The notes under the pieces: generated by a model | The model's input: only the letters and a program-made list of their open reading frames with translations | Told to the model about the DNA's origin: nothing | Databases searched by the model: none | Part shown: positions 1-11,220 of the stretch, piece after piece | Layout: each line of letters opens with the position of its first letter | Numbering within the stretch: the first letter of the stretch is position 1 | Origin: Hyalella azteca | Taxonomy: Eukaryota > Arthropoda > Malacostraca > Amphipoda > Hyalellidae | Reading direction: 5' to 3' | Assembly: GCF_000764305.2 (NCBI RefSeq) | Contig: NW_025942437.1 | Coordinates: forward strand, 21,735-85,734 | Length of the DNA: 64,000 nt | Program-made: the position numbers and the translations under genes

Positions 1-1510
1 AAAAAAAAAATTGTAAAAAAACATACCTGGAACAGGAAGGAATATTTTAGTGACAACCATTATATATATTTTTTTAATCATAGTTTAGGTTAATTAGTAT
101 TCATTCTATGTTGCCCAGTGCACAATTCTATATCTGACATTCTATGCGCAGTTTTGTGATGACCGATGATGCATTATTTTGCCAAGTGAAATTTTTTTCG
201 CTGAACAAGGTAAATGTAATCAAAATTCTTTGTTGTTAATTGATTTTTTGTTAACTGGAGCCTTTGCTAACCAAAGTTCTACAGTAAATGCATTTTTAGG
301 GCATCCCTTATTACCCTGGGGGTGTGTCAATTATTACCCCGTCCCGCGGAAATGGCCGCCCTTTTTTTGGAATGAGCAACACAAATTCTGTCAATCACGT
401 TTTTAAGCCAACACCTGTGTACAACTTTTATGTTGGTACAATTTTTTTAATACGGCAAATATTTTTTTGCTACAGATCTTAGCAGAGGTACTTTTCCAAC
501 ATTTTATTTTTCACTTTTTTCCAGGGATTTTTTAGAGGTAGTAAATGTGTGATTTCTTAACTTGCTTTATGCTACATAGATAGGAAAAATTTGAATTTTA
601 TGGCACTATTTTTAGTTTTGCAACATTTTAATTAGTTTAGCTGCTAAAACATTTCTACGAAATGTTGGAGGACTGTCCCTTATTACCCCACCCATCCCTC
701 ATCATCCCGTTTGGCAGTATGTTATCAGTTCCTCATCTTAGAAAATTGTCAAGTCCCAGAAATTGATTCTCAGGTAGATACAGTACCATCAAACAGGGTA
801 TTAAGGGACAGGTGGGGCAAATTGGGACGTGTGTCCCACATTTCATAGAAATGTTGTAGCAGCTAAACTAATCAAAATATTGCTAAACTAAAAATAGCGG
901 CATAAACTTCAACATTTTTACTATCTATTATGTATAAAGCTAGTTACAAAATCATACATTCACTATCTCTAAAAAATTGCCAAAAAAGAGTGAAAGGTGC
1001 AATTATGGAAAAGTACCTCTACTAAGGTCTGGAGCAAAAAAAATATTTGCCATATTAAAAAATTTTACTTACATAAAAGTTGCACACAGGTGTCTGCTTG
1101 ACAACGCAATTGATGAAACTTGCCCATTTCATTCCAAAAAATAATGGCAGCCATTTCCATGCGATGGGGTAATAAGGGACACCCCTAAAAATGCATTTAC
1201 AGTTTAACCTCAGTTAGCAAAGGATCCAGTTAACAAAAAAATTGATTAACAACAAAGAATTTTGATTACATTTACCTTGCTCAGCGCAAAAAATTAATGC
1301 AAAACATTAATTATTAAACATATTTATTCATTAATGCATCATCGGTCATCACAAAATTGTGCACAGAATGTCATATATAAGATTGTGCACTGGGCATCAT
1401 AGAATGAAAAGTAATTAACCTAAACTAGGATTTATTTCTTCAAAACATATAATGGTGGTTTCTAAAACATTCCTTTCTATTTCAGGTAAGTTTTTTACAA
1501 TCTTTTTATT
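1..1510. repeat. Large imperfect inverted repeat (foldback A)
   Basis: Two arms of about 700 bases (roughly 1-700 and 820-1,510) are diverged reverse complements. For example, the stretch near 90-180 (TTGCCCAGTGCACAATTCT) is mirrored near 1,330-1,410, and the 5' edge with the word ACATACCTGGAACAGG is mirrored near 1,465-1,490. The centre carries the facing words TGTCCCTTATTACCCC and GGTATTAAGGGACA. No open frame of interest is present. It is either a foldback transposon or two copies of one repeat head to head. The left arm runs into the window edge, so the outer boundary is unknown. Divergence between arms argues against a simple recent assembly palindrome. Confidence 0.75.
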
Positions 1511-2289
1511 ATAGTGAATTCACTTAACCCAATTAAAATGGTGTGGAATTACAAGCAGTCCTGTAAGCTTACAGATACAGAAGAAATGCTATATGGCTGC
1601 TGATATGAAGCTTGCAGTGGACAAGGTCATTTTAAATGCTCAAAGGCATGATTATGGATATGGTATTATCACATAGATAATATGGTAATGAATGAATATG
1701 GTGAGATCATATCAATAGAGGATAAACTAGTAAAAACACAGAAAATGACATTTGTTCTACATCTACATCATCTACAGTGAAAGAGGAGGACCTCAGAGTA
1801 CTGTTACTAATGGATGAGTACACTCTGCAAGCTTCAAACATTGAGCCTAAACTCGTTTATGAAATGTTTCATGGTAAGAAGTTATTAACAAATAACACTC
1901 AAAACCATCCCTTGTTACCCCATTTGATGGTATACAAAGAGATTGGACAAAATAAGGGAAAGACCTGACATTTTGATATCAATATTTTTGGACATGTTAT
2001 AAACAATGAAAACATGACATATTTTTAGGTTTTATTGTTTATTATTGCTGCTAATTGACAGTTTATCCTTGCACTGATATTTTTAGTAAATTTTTGGGTA
2101 AAAACTAATCTATAACCAATATATGGCAAACCTCTGACTCTCAAAGAGGCAAAATTTTTGGTGCCAAGTGTGTATTCTAGTGGGGGTATTAAATTAACCA
2201 GTACATTCAGCATATTGGAAAAAAGGACCTGTAAGCTTAGAAAGACAGGAACTTCATACTTTTAGTCCATTGTATACATATCTGCTGAT

Positions 2290-2465
2290 GATTTCCCTTT
2301 GTAGTTGTGATTGGTTGGTGGGATAGTGATGTCATCCCATTTCCAGCTGTGATTACGTGATGGGATTGGGCTGTCATCCTTTCCAGCTGTGATAGGCTGT
2401 GCCCAAATATGTTATGTGTTCTGGTTAACTTAGTTATTACATTAACTTAATTTAATAGTTAAACT
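2290..2465 (+). repeat. LINE 3'-tail-like copy
   Basis: This stretch has degenerate repeats of an (AGCTGTGAT...) word followed by ATATGTTATGTGTTCTGGTTAA. It resembles the end of the LINE fragment at 11,140-11,420, which has CCAATCACAGCT repeats and then ATATGCTATGTGTACTGGTTAA. I read it as a short 5'-truncated copy of the same LINE 3' region. No coding capacity is seen. Confidence 0.45.
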
Positions 2466-2513
2466 TATTCATTGCAAACAAAGGGCCTGAAAATTTTTAA
2501 ATAATACAATAAA

Positions 2514-2676
2514 TGAAAAAAATATAACTCAGTACTCACTGCAGTGAGTGACAGAGAGCGCATTTTCTTGTCAACGAAAACTTGAGGTCACGGACGGATG
2601 GACAGACGGACAGACAGACAGACATGGCGAGCACAATAGAGCATTTCTTCCATACGTGAGAAAATGCGCTAAAAAG
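2514..2676 (+). repeat. MITE-like repeat, copy 1 of 5
   Basis: This is one of five copies in the window (others at 31,044, 31,756, 38,084 and 46,243). It starts with an A run and ATATAACTCAGTACTCAC, then the palindrome CTCACTGCAGTGAG, then GAGCGCATTTTCTTGTC. A (GGACGGACAGAC)-rich centre follows, then GACATGGCGAGCACAATAG, and it ends in GAGAAAATGCGCTAAAAA. The GCGCATTTTCT and AGAAAATGCGC words form inverted arms. No coding frame is seen. Confidence 0.85.
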
Positions 2677-2741
2677 TTAAAACAATCAATCAAATAAGAG
2701 AGAACTAAACAATTCTATAACAAATCTGATGTACTACACAA

Positions 2742-2987
2742 TTGAAACTGCTTGTCCATTTTTCATCCCTCTTTTCCTTTATAGTCAGTCACCTGGCAGG
2801 CTGGCAGAGTGCTGTATCTAAGAAAAGATTTCCACCTTGGGTGGAAAGCTTTTTTCTAAGTGTCCTTCCATTCCTACAATTCCTTACTGTTGGTGCCCAT
2901 ATGGCTGGTGCTAGTGTGACAGAAATTTTCCAAATGCTTGATGTTTCTAGAGGTACCATCAAACAGGGTAATAAGGGAGGGTTTTGA
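2742..2987 (+). pseudogene. Tc1-like transposase N-terminal HTH fragment
   Basis: The plus-strand frame near 2,880-2,965 reads a helix-turn-helix segment with VGAHMAGASVTEIFQ followed by MLDVSRGTIKQ. This resembles the first DNA-binding helix-turn-helix of Tc1/mariner transposases, where a GA-x-ASVTK...VSRGTV pattern is usual. The frame then enters the foldback tip sequence and stops. No catalytic DDE domain is present, so this is a fragment. Tc1-like is from family knowledge; a chance match is possible because the segment is short. Confidence 0.5.
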
Positions 2988-3335
2988 GCATTTTTTATTA
3001 CTAACTTTTTACCATGAAACATTTCCTAAACAAGTTTGGGCTCATTTCATAGCTCTTTGTAAGGACTATCATATGGCATCTGCAAAAAATGTTCACATGC
3101 TATTTGTAAGGTGCCAGATACAAAATAAAAGCGTCCCAAATTACCTCTGGGAGCAGGGTAATCTGGGACACTTTAAATAAAACTGAATTTTAAAATGTTT
3201 GAAGCATGCAGAGTGTACTCATTGCTTACTAACAGTAATTGAAGTCCTCCTCTTCTATCTCAGATGATGTAGATGTAGAAAAAATGACATTTTCTGTGAT
3301 TTTTACTTCTTTTTCCTCTATTGATATAATAATAT

Positions 3336-3373
3336 CTGTCTCTTATACACATCTAGATGTGTATAAGAGACAG
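3336..3373. other. Tn5 mosaic-end junction (Nextera-type adapter)
   Basis: Nineteen bases CTGTCTCTTATACACATCT are followed directly by their exact reverse complement. This 38-base palindrome is the Tn5 transposase mosaic end in the head-to-head arrangement of Nextera mate-pair circularisation junctions. It is library-derived, not genomic. The sequence on its two sides should not be assumed adjacent in the organism. Confidence 0.97.
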
Positions 3374-3625
3374 CTGCTAAGGTCTGGAGCAAAAAAATAT
3401 TCGCCGTATTAATAAATTNTATTTTTAAGGGATTTTTTAGAAGTAGTAAATGTATGATTTCTTTACTTGCTTCATGCTACATAGATAGTAAAAACATTAA
3501 ACTTCAATGTCACTATTTCTAGTTTTGCAATATTTTGATTAGTTTAGCTGCTACAACATTTTGATGAAATGTGGGATGACTGTCCCAATTTACACCACCC
3601 ACCCTGCACTGTTTGACAGTACTGT
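3374..3625. repeat. Partial copies of foldback A arm, orientation flip at N
   Basis: Bases 3,374-3,418 match the plus-orientation right arm of foldback A near 1,018-1,064 (word AAGGTCTGGAGCAAAAAA). After the single N at 3,419, the sequence matches the opposite orientation, that is the left arm near 525-700, with words GGGATTTTTTAGA and TTTAGCTGCTA. The switch at an ambiguous base, next to an adapter junction, suggests a collapsed or chimeric assembly rather than a real structure. Confidence 0.7.
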
Positions 3626-6322
3626 CTCCAAACTTAGCAATGGACACCTGTGAAATTACAGGATTGTATCTGTGTGACTCACAGCCATGCAGGTATGCAT
3701 ATTGAAGACCATTGCTGCGTTCAGTGCCAGTTGCTGCCACCTGCCCTGTGCCAGGATTGGAATTTTCCTACTTGTTTCTGAAATCTGGCAGCTCCAACTA
3801 GACAAATTTTCAATACGTTTGGAATCTTGTGGCCCAATCCTGCACTTTTATTAACAATTAGTGAATTAGACAGATAGGAGTTAATCATCTGGCCGAAATT
3901 GCACGGTTCCAGAAATGGCAGGAAAGTTCTAGTTGCAGCCCTAATGGTAGAAGTTTTCCATGCTTGCGCTGTGCAGGCATCTGCTACTGCCAACTTGTGC
4001 CAAGTTGCCAATTGCGCTGTTTTGAACAATGCTGCACGGTATTAAAATAATTCTGTACAAACTGTGCCGTCTGGCGTCTGTGCGGACCATTGCCTTCAGC
4101 AGGGTTGGCAATGATTAAATCATGTGATTAAATCACTTGATTTTTTTATAAAGAAATCATGATTTTTTTGATTTTTTCATATATTTAAAAATATTGAGTG
4201 GCAGTCTTTAATTTATATTGAGGTATTGTTATTCATGGTTTAGTATAAAAACTTGCATTTTAACTTAGAAAATATATAAAAATCGGTTTTCTGATGCCAA
4301 CCGCCATAAACGGATTTCAGATTCTTTATCTACACCCCAAAAAACATATAATTTAACAAAAAAAAACTTTTTTGGATGCACTTAATCTAAAGTAATACCT
4401 ACCACAAATGCTTCAAAGCATTTAGACGAGTGGTGTAAAAACCTCCAGAATTGGTCTCTTGACTCCAGGCATGGAATGTATCTACTTGGCAAGCCGCGAC
4501 CAAATTTTTCAAGCCGTGGTTTTATGGATTTGCCAGCCATGATACCATTTCTTCGAGCCATGATTCCATTTCACCGAGCCGTGAATTCCATATCTCAGCC
4601 ATGAAAAGCCATTTACCAGGCGTGAATTTATTTACAAAGTCCATGCACATGTTACCCCAAATCTCTAACTTTACCCTAAAACAGTCAAATGGCAAAGATA
4701 AAATTTGTCTTTACTGTAAGTTGAGCATGTGTTAATGCAGTCTGACCGCTTTGACATGACCGCAACTATGCGCGATCATCAACAAAACGTTTAGTTGAAT
4801 CGTTTGCATTACAATGTTTATTTTTTTCCGCATGATATTTTGGTGGTAACGGTAAAGCAATGCAGATTGCGGAAGTAGAAAATTTTATGAAATGACATGT
4901 TTGCAAAGTGCAAACCGCGATTTTTCAATCAAACAAAAATTTATGACATTTGAGCCGCAAGATTTCATACCTAATGAAATTATATGATATTAGAGCTGCG
5001 ATATTTCAGACAAAAATAGGACTTTTCCAGCCCTGCTTGACTCTTGAGTCTTGAGCAGTGAACAAATGTGATTTTCTTTGACTTCGCCTAAATGTTTAGT
5101 CAAAATTTTGTCAATTATGGCTTTGCTGATCTCAGGAATTTTTTCACACAGCTAATGAACTACAAGTGTAATCCATTGAATTTGACCGTCAAGGAATGGA
5201 CCCTTTCTTGCATTTGAATGAAATGACCTGAATGGACCCTTTCTTGCATTTTCGCATATGCATACACTCATGGACTCATGGTCGTGCCGTCGTGGGACAT
5301 GGTATACACTATACAACAATACATAGAACCTGATAGAGGTATAGTCCAAGTTTAAGTAATACGAGATTATAAATGTTTTTTTAATTCAACTGTACGCAAT
5401 CGAGGACAAAACACACAAGATCACCTAGATGTTTAATCAATCAATTGAATCACTGAATGCATATGCAGCAAACTCTCTCTTATTATGAATAGGAGCACTG
5501 GCCACTGGTCCATGCAGCCCCTTGCTTAATTTAATAAAGGGTTTACTTTGTGCCTAATAGTCTAATAGCTATCCCTATCAGAAAGTTTGAAAATCTGCAA
5601 ACTTGAAAAGTAAAAAAACAGCAAAAACTCTCTGCCGCCTTCTTCTTCTTCTTGTTTGATGATTACTGGAGCTTTGGAGACCCGTCCATGTAGCTCCACG
5701 TCTGCAGGGGGGTTCAGATGTTACAGCAGTCCCACCAGTCTCACAACTGCTCCACAATTCAGAGACTGCAGTAGTCCCAGCAACTATGTGCATATGAAGA
5801 ATGTCATTAGCTTAAAGCATCATAAACATTGTGTCAATTGATCAGCTACAGCTCATAAAATTGGGGAGTTATATGTCAATATCATGTTCAGGGAAATATT
5901 TTGCAGAGGGTAGATCAAGGGACAACATGTTTCAAAATAAATCATTCAATATTATCAGGAGATTCTAGTGACTAGTTCATACTAAACAGAAGATGCCATT
6001 AATATACCGTAGCTAGGCCAAATTACCCAAGTTAGTAATTAGAGGATGCCCTACCTTGTGCCACATATGAGAAACCAGACTATGTGAGGGTCCAGCCTGG
6101 GTGGCGCAACCTGGAGCCTCTCTCAGCCAAATGTGGCTAGTGCAAACAGTATTTGATGCAAATAAGCTAACAAGATGTCTCTCTTATGGGCAGGGCTCAG
6201 AAGGAGGCAAGGGAAAAACTGCTTATCTGGTGGAGGCAAATAGAGGCACCCTTCACATAGGCAGTCATTACAGTATTCAATAGATCTGCACAGAGCACCT
6301 CTACTTGAGCTCATGGATGCAC
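3626..6322. other. No gene seen; degenerate short repeats
   Basis: I find no supported gene here. Frames are short and lack recognisable domains. Minor structure includes a loose run of AGCC(A/G)TGA-type words at about 4,490-4,640 and a direct duplication of GAATGGACCCTTTCTTGCAT near 5,196 and 5,232. Adjacent to the LINE relic, 6,100-6,320 has no clear similarity to its coding part. Confidence 0.5.
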
Positions 6323-7250
6323 CTAGTGGTGCGTTTGTTGAAGATTGAAGATGAAGTTAGTTCCACAGAGTGTTANTCTCAGAAAAAGTGGCTCGTGCAA
6401 GAGCAATGAACGATGGTAATAGGGAAGGAGATGTTGGAGGGTATGGGTCATTTCTTTCTGCACAGAAAAGATCATTGGGTATGGAGCACATTGGAAGTGT
6501 GGTGGTCTGTGGTAGTATCGGCACAGGAGCTGTTTACGGTAGATTGATAATGGAGGGATGTTGGCTTCAACTTCAAGTGAGCAAATTGGAGTGGTTTTCC
6601 TACACCCCAGCACAGTTCTAAGGCAATGGTTCTGTATTGTGTCAAGTTTTGAGAGCAGTGTTTTGGTCGCACAAGCATAGAAAGGGGCCGCATAGTCTAG
6701 TCAACTTAGGACTAGAGTTTTATATAGTTTTAGCAGAAGCTTGCAATCTGTGCCCCATTCCTTGTGTGCAATACATTTTAGCATGTTAATAATAGGGAGA
6801 CATGATGTTTTGAAAGCTTCTACTTGATCCTTCCAATGTAATCTGGGGGCATCCAAGGTGACACCAAGATATCTAAAGTGTGAAACAACTTCTATTGGGT
6901 GACCGCTACATACAAGAGAGGGCAGTTCTACCTTCTTGTTAGTGAAATACATACATTTAGTTTTGTCAATGTTGAGTTTAAGTCCCCACTGACGAGTCTA
7001 GTTGCTGAAAGCATCCAGTTGAGTTTGAAGCCTGGCCAATGCCTCTCTAATGTCAGAGCCACTGGCAAAGAAGGTGACATCATCAGCGTATTCTGCGCAT
7101 TTCACTCCCGGGACAGATGGCATGTCATGCATTAGAACATTGAAGAGGGTAGGGGAAAGTATAGCTCCTTGGGGAACTCCGGAAAATATTTTCCTCATTG
7201 TTGAGAACTCGCCCTCAAAGAAGACTTGGAAGCATCTATCAGAGAGGTAC
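6323..7250 (-). pseudogene. Non-LTR retrotransposon reverse transcriptase fragment
   Basis: The minus-strand frame reads the RT core: the GVPQGAILSPTLFNVLMHD motif, then the catalytic CAEYADDVTFF (YADD box). It continues into a thumb/connection region with LNIDKTKCMYFTNKK, HFRYLGVTLD and CRKTTPICSLEVEANIPP. The same frame continues to about 6,323 but contains two in-frame stops, at 6,998-7,000 (TAG) and 6,701-6,703 (TGA), plus an N at 6,376. The N-terminal RT and most of the endonuclease are missing at the junction with the foldback element at 7,250. It is a Jockey/I-like LINE relic, evidently inactive, and belongs with the EN and ORF1 relics upstream at 7,977-10,252. Confidence 0.88.
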
Positions 7251-7976
7251 CGTAAAATGGGGTAACTTTGACCACTTTTTTTCAAAATGATGCCATTTTT
7301 TTACTAGATAAGTTAAACTTAAATTGAAACATGCAAAATGCAGGTCTATACTCTAGCTTTACTCACCATAAATTGCTGGCTCCTGCCTCTCATAAATTTG
7401 ATGTAATTTAAAAAAAGTGGTCTTTGTTACCCCAGCTCTTGGGGTTTCTTTGACCGGGTGGTAAAATCATTTTATTTTTTGGTAAAATAACTCCAGGTTG
7501 TGGTGCATTGTAGTAGAACTCTTCTAGTTACACATGCAAAAGACAAATTTTAAGAAAGTGTGAAAGTGAATTTGCATAGTTTGCAAATGGGAGGCACCGC
7601 CCCCAAATGGATGAAATGTGACCATCTAATGGCAGCTGTGATGGGGTAACATTGACCGGTTTGGAAATAAAGCTAAAATTACCATATATAAGACTCTGTA
7701 GAGTCTGAAACAAAAAGAAGAAAACATTAATAGGTGTATCAAACATAAAATATGTTATATAGGTACCTATGGTAATTTTAACTTAATTTCCAAGCAGGTC
7801 AATGTTACCCTGTCACGGCTGCCATTAGGTGGTCAAAGTTACCCCATTGGGAGGCAGCACCCCCAATTTGCAAACTATGACTTTCCTAAAATTTGTCTTT
7901 TGCATATGTAACTAGAAGAGTTCTACTGCAATGCATCAAAACCTGGAGTTATTTTACCAAAAAATAAAAAAATTGG
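7250..7976. mobile_element. Foldback/MITE-like element splitting the LINE
   Basis: The stretch at about 7,465-7,690 is mirrored at about 7,780-7,976. Shared words include AACTAGAAGAGTTCTACT, AAATTTGTCTTTTGCAT and TGGTAAAATAACTCCAGG with their complements. The arms carry GGGGTAAC and GTTACCCC words. It lies exactly between the endonuclease start and the RT core of the same LINE, so its arrival was accompanied by loss of about 1 kb of LINE coding sequence. No transposase frame is visible, so it is non-autonomous if mobile. Confidence 0.65.
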
Positions 7977-8256
7977 AGGGGAAAGATGGTATGAAAGGCT
8001 GCAGAGTAAGGTCTAAATATGATATATCACTTCTTATAAGAATTGCCAAGCCACCACCCACTGTATCACCTTCCCTATGCTTGTAGATTGGTGTATAGTT
8101 AATGAAATTAGGTTCATATTCTGCTGATAACCATGTTTCACATAAGCAGATGATGTGAGGTTTTGTGCTGTATATGTGGAGTTTCAGGTTACTAAGTTTA
8201 TTTCTTAAGCTTCTACAGTTCCATTGCATTATTCTTATTTCTTTATTGGAGGGCAT
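7977..8256 (-). pseudogene. LINE ORF2 start, APE-type endonuclease N-terminus
   Basis: The ORF starts at ATG 8,256, and its residues 6-45 read IRIMQWNCRSLRNK and PHIICLCETWL. These are the first two conserved blocks of the apurinic-like endonuclease of Jockey/I LINEs (the N of QWNCRSL and the E of CETWL are catalytic or metal-binding in the family). It continues through GGGLAILIRSD and is cut off at about residue 85 by the foldback element. The start overlaps the ORF1 stop by about 20 bases, the usual ORF1/ORF2 arrangement of these elements. Confidence 0.85.
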
Positions 8257-10252
8257 TTTGTTAAGGTTTCCTGTGGCTGCAGTTTCTTGTTGGGGGTGCT
8301 TGCTTCTTTGTTATTATATTTTTCATTTAGGTTTGGGGTTGCTCCTCTTCCTTTTGGGGTGTTGATGGAATGTTTTTCATTTTTTCTTCCTCGGCCTATG
8401 ATTGGGGATGGTTCAATGGGTATCTCAATAACTGTCGGCGTTAGTGGGACTGGGTTCTTCTGTGGTCCCGGGCTATGAATTCTAGAGATTTTGCGTGGTC
8501 TGTTTATTACTTGTGCTCTATTTCTGTCTATTGTGGGTAGTCTGTCTTTAGAGTTACTGAGGTTGATTACTGGTGTCTGCAATTGAGGATCTGTTACCAC
8601 ACAGGTATTTTTGTCATTGAAAGGAGAGGGAGGTATTTTATTTTTAGCTGTGTCTTTTATAGTTCTGCTAGATGTCTTTGGAACTGTTCCATTTTGTGTT
8701 AATGTTGTCTGCGTAGGGGCTGCAAAGGTTTCCTCTGCAATCCTAGTAAGGCAACCAGCAATATTCAAGTTGTCACTGTTTTGGCAGAGGTTTAAAAGTT
8801 TAGTTAAGAGTTCTATCAATTTGGAGATAGAATTTTCTGGAGGACAAACATCAATGTGGGTCATTTGGGTAGAAACTGAAATTTTCTCTGGTCTCATTTG
8901 TATGCCCCAACTTCTGTGTTGGTTAGTCTGAGGTGTGAAATCTGAGTGGGGTTGGAAACTCTGTGATGCCCTATTAGTTTTGCTATGGGTTGGGTAACTT
9001 GGGTTTGTGGTAGTGTGTTCTTTGACACGTTTTACAGCATCTCTGTATGAAATCTTGTCAACTGAACGGGTTTTTTCCACCAGTGCTTCAAATTTCATAC
9101 GGGGACATCCCCCATAGCTGGCTGTGTGTGCACCTCCACAGTTGCAACATCTCAGTGCTTGAGTTCTAGAGGAAGAGCAGTCCCTAACACTGAGGGCCCC
9201 CGCAAGCAACACAACGGGCTGGACCCCTGCAATCACTAGCATTGTGCCCAAAATTTTGGCATTTGAAACATTGCCATGGCTTACTAACATATGTTTCCAC
9301 TTTGAAACGCTGGTAGCCCAAGTATACAAAGGGAGGGTGAGATTTAGTTGCAAAGATCACTTTGAACATTGATGTTGGGACCCTATCCCTACCTTTGTGT
9401 ATTCTTTCTGCTGAGGCGTCACAGTATCCCGCCAGTTGCAACTCATGAGTTAGATCCTCATCTGAGGTCTCACTACCAAAAGGACCTATCACCCCTGTTG
9501 ACATTACTTGATTGAGTGGGAGATGGCATTTAACCTTCCAAGTCCCAATTTCTGTTGTGGAAAGGAGTTGAGGTATGCATGGTGCAGATGGGTTATGTTT
9601 TTCCATGTTAATAATCACAAATCCTCTACTAATGTTCTTTTGCATTCCCTTTATACCAATTTTACCAAAGTATGAGTTAGCTAAAGCTTTACTGAGAGAT
9701 ATGTCATTCGCAAAGAATTTTGATACTGGCCGTTCATCTGGAAGAGGCTCCACAACAAGATGAGGAGAGGACCCTCTGAGGCTCTGATCAGCTGTAAGGA
9801 CAGACTCTGCATCACTCACATCATTCAGACGGTCAGACCTGAAACCTGATGAAGGCATAAATGATGGATCTGATGGCAATGGGCATGAGGGAGGGTCACG
9901 AGAGTGGAACCTCTGACCAGCTGTAATGACAGATTCCGCATCACTTATCACTCATATTGTTTAGATCTGATGACTCCAATGAAGGATTGAAGCCCTCAAA
10001 ATTTGCATCAGCACCTTCATCATGCATATTCAAATTCATTTTTTCCACCATTTTCACCATCTCCAAGCCCACCCCCAAGCTAGGGCCTTCAAATTCTACT
10101 GAACTGGTGGCATTGCTTGTCCTATTTGAGTACTGGATCTGTGAGTCTGAGCAAACATTGATCGTCTGACCGGCCCCTGGCAACACCGACATTGGTATTG
10201 GCTGGGACATATCCGATTCAGCCTCGTCAAAAGTCGTCATCAGTTGACTCAA
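8235..10252 (-). pseudogene. LINE ORF1 (Gag-like, zinc knuckles), frameshifted
   Basis: Three minus-strand frames join into one Gag-like ORF1. The first is 9,941-10,252, an acidic N-terminus starting MSQLMTTFDEAES. The second is 9,184-9,951, which holds an RRM-like central region ending in the CCHC knuckle CFKCQNFGHNASDC and then CVACGG. The third is 8,235-9,353, which holds a further knuckle CCNCGGAHTASYGGC followed by a basic, Pro/Thr-rich tail. A one-base shift lies in a G run near 9,200-9,215 and another shift lies near 9,945. Three successive Cys-His knuckles before ORF2 are typical of Jockey-clade ORF1, which binds RNA in retrotransposition. With ORF2 truncated, the copy is dead. Confidence 0.85.
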
Positions 10253-10677
10253 CTTGACTGTTGATCCAGATAACGAATTACTATTTGCTTTTTTCCTACG
10301 TTTTCCCTTTCCCAGTCTAAGTTAATTGGACCTACAAAACAAACTAAGAGATATTATATCAATCTTTCTATTTCAAGAGAGCCTTCAGATTGGTTACTCA
10401 CCGATTTTCAAAGTGTCACAGCTCTTACCAACATCCGTCGTCGACCGCAGCTCGAACCGCGCTCATTCTTTTCTCAGTAAGCTTACGGAGTCAGCTGACT
10501 GAGGATGAATATCTGACATTTCCGCGAAAATATGTAATTTTTGGTTATTCATATTCCAAAATGCAATTATAATTTCAAACGAATTGGTAAATTATTCAAA
10601 CTATTCATTAAGGCATTTGAAAATTTTATACAACTGCTCAAAATTTATTAAAATAATTTATTCGGCAGTTAAGGCGT

Positions 10678-11220
10678 ATGCAATATATTCTCTATTTGAG
10701 AAAAATATCCGCGATCCGCGGATTGTTGAGGGGTTGGTTATCCAAAATAACATTTAGGGAAACTTCGACATTGGAGGTCTCCCAGAAGGGAATTTTTCTG
10801 AACAACATCATGGAGGAACCTAGACTGCGTCCTTGGCTCTGTTTGAAGTCTCGAAGACTGGAGTGCGCAGCTGCCCGACTAAGAATAGGACATGCTGGTG
10901 TCAGAAGCCACCTCCATAGGTTCAACATGAGCGACTCCGATCAATGCATCACCTGCAGCACAGCAGATACAATTGAGCACTTCCTATTGCAATGTCAACG
11001 TCATGTACAGCCCAGACAAGAACTGGAGACTAATTTAAGATTTTTAAATGTACCATTTACTATACGTGACCTCCTGGGGGGAGGGAATTATAACAGTGAT
11101 GTACAACGTAAGATCTTTCAGTTTCTGACCAACAACCAATCACAGCTTGAAAGCATCCCCATCAGCCAATCACAGCTTGAAAGCATTTCCATCAACCAAT
11201 CACAGCTAGAAAGCAGATAA
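10678..11220 (+). pseudogene. LINE ORF2 C-terminal fragment with CCHC motif
   Basis: The plus-strand frame reads AAARLRIGHAGVRSHLHRF followed by CITCSTADTIEHFLLQC. This is the Cys-x2-Cys-x7-His-x4-Cys finger found near the C-terminus of many LINE ORF2 proteins after the RT or RNase H region. The end carries three in-frame decapeptide repeats of the form NQSQLESI(P/S)I, encoded by a 30-base tandem repeat (11,136-11,216). It is 5'-truncated and opposite in orientation to the LINE relic ending at 10,252, so it is a separate insertion or an inverted piece. The 3' tail continues to about 11,420. Confidence 0.8.

Larger units (their letters stand above)
1706..3332. repeat. Second inverted repeat (foldback B)
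   Basis: The segment near 1,706-1,935 is the reverse complement of parts of about 2,950-3,330. Shared words include GAAATGTTTCATGGTAA, CTACATCTACATCATCT and the tip word CCATCAAACAGGGTAATAAG. The right arm has about 150 extra bases (3,035-3,190), which hold a small hairpin made of GTCCCAAATTACC and GGTAATCTGGGAC. The loop between the arms contains a LINE-tail-like piece, one copy of the window's MITE-like repeat, and a Tc1-type transposase fragment. The right arm ends at a sequencing-adapter junction, so its true end is not known. Confidence 0.7.
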
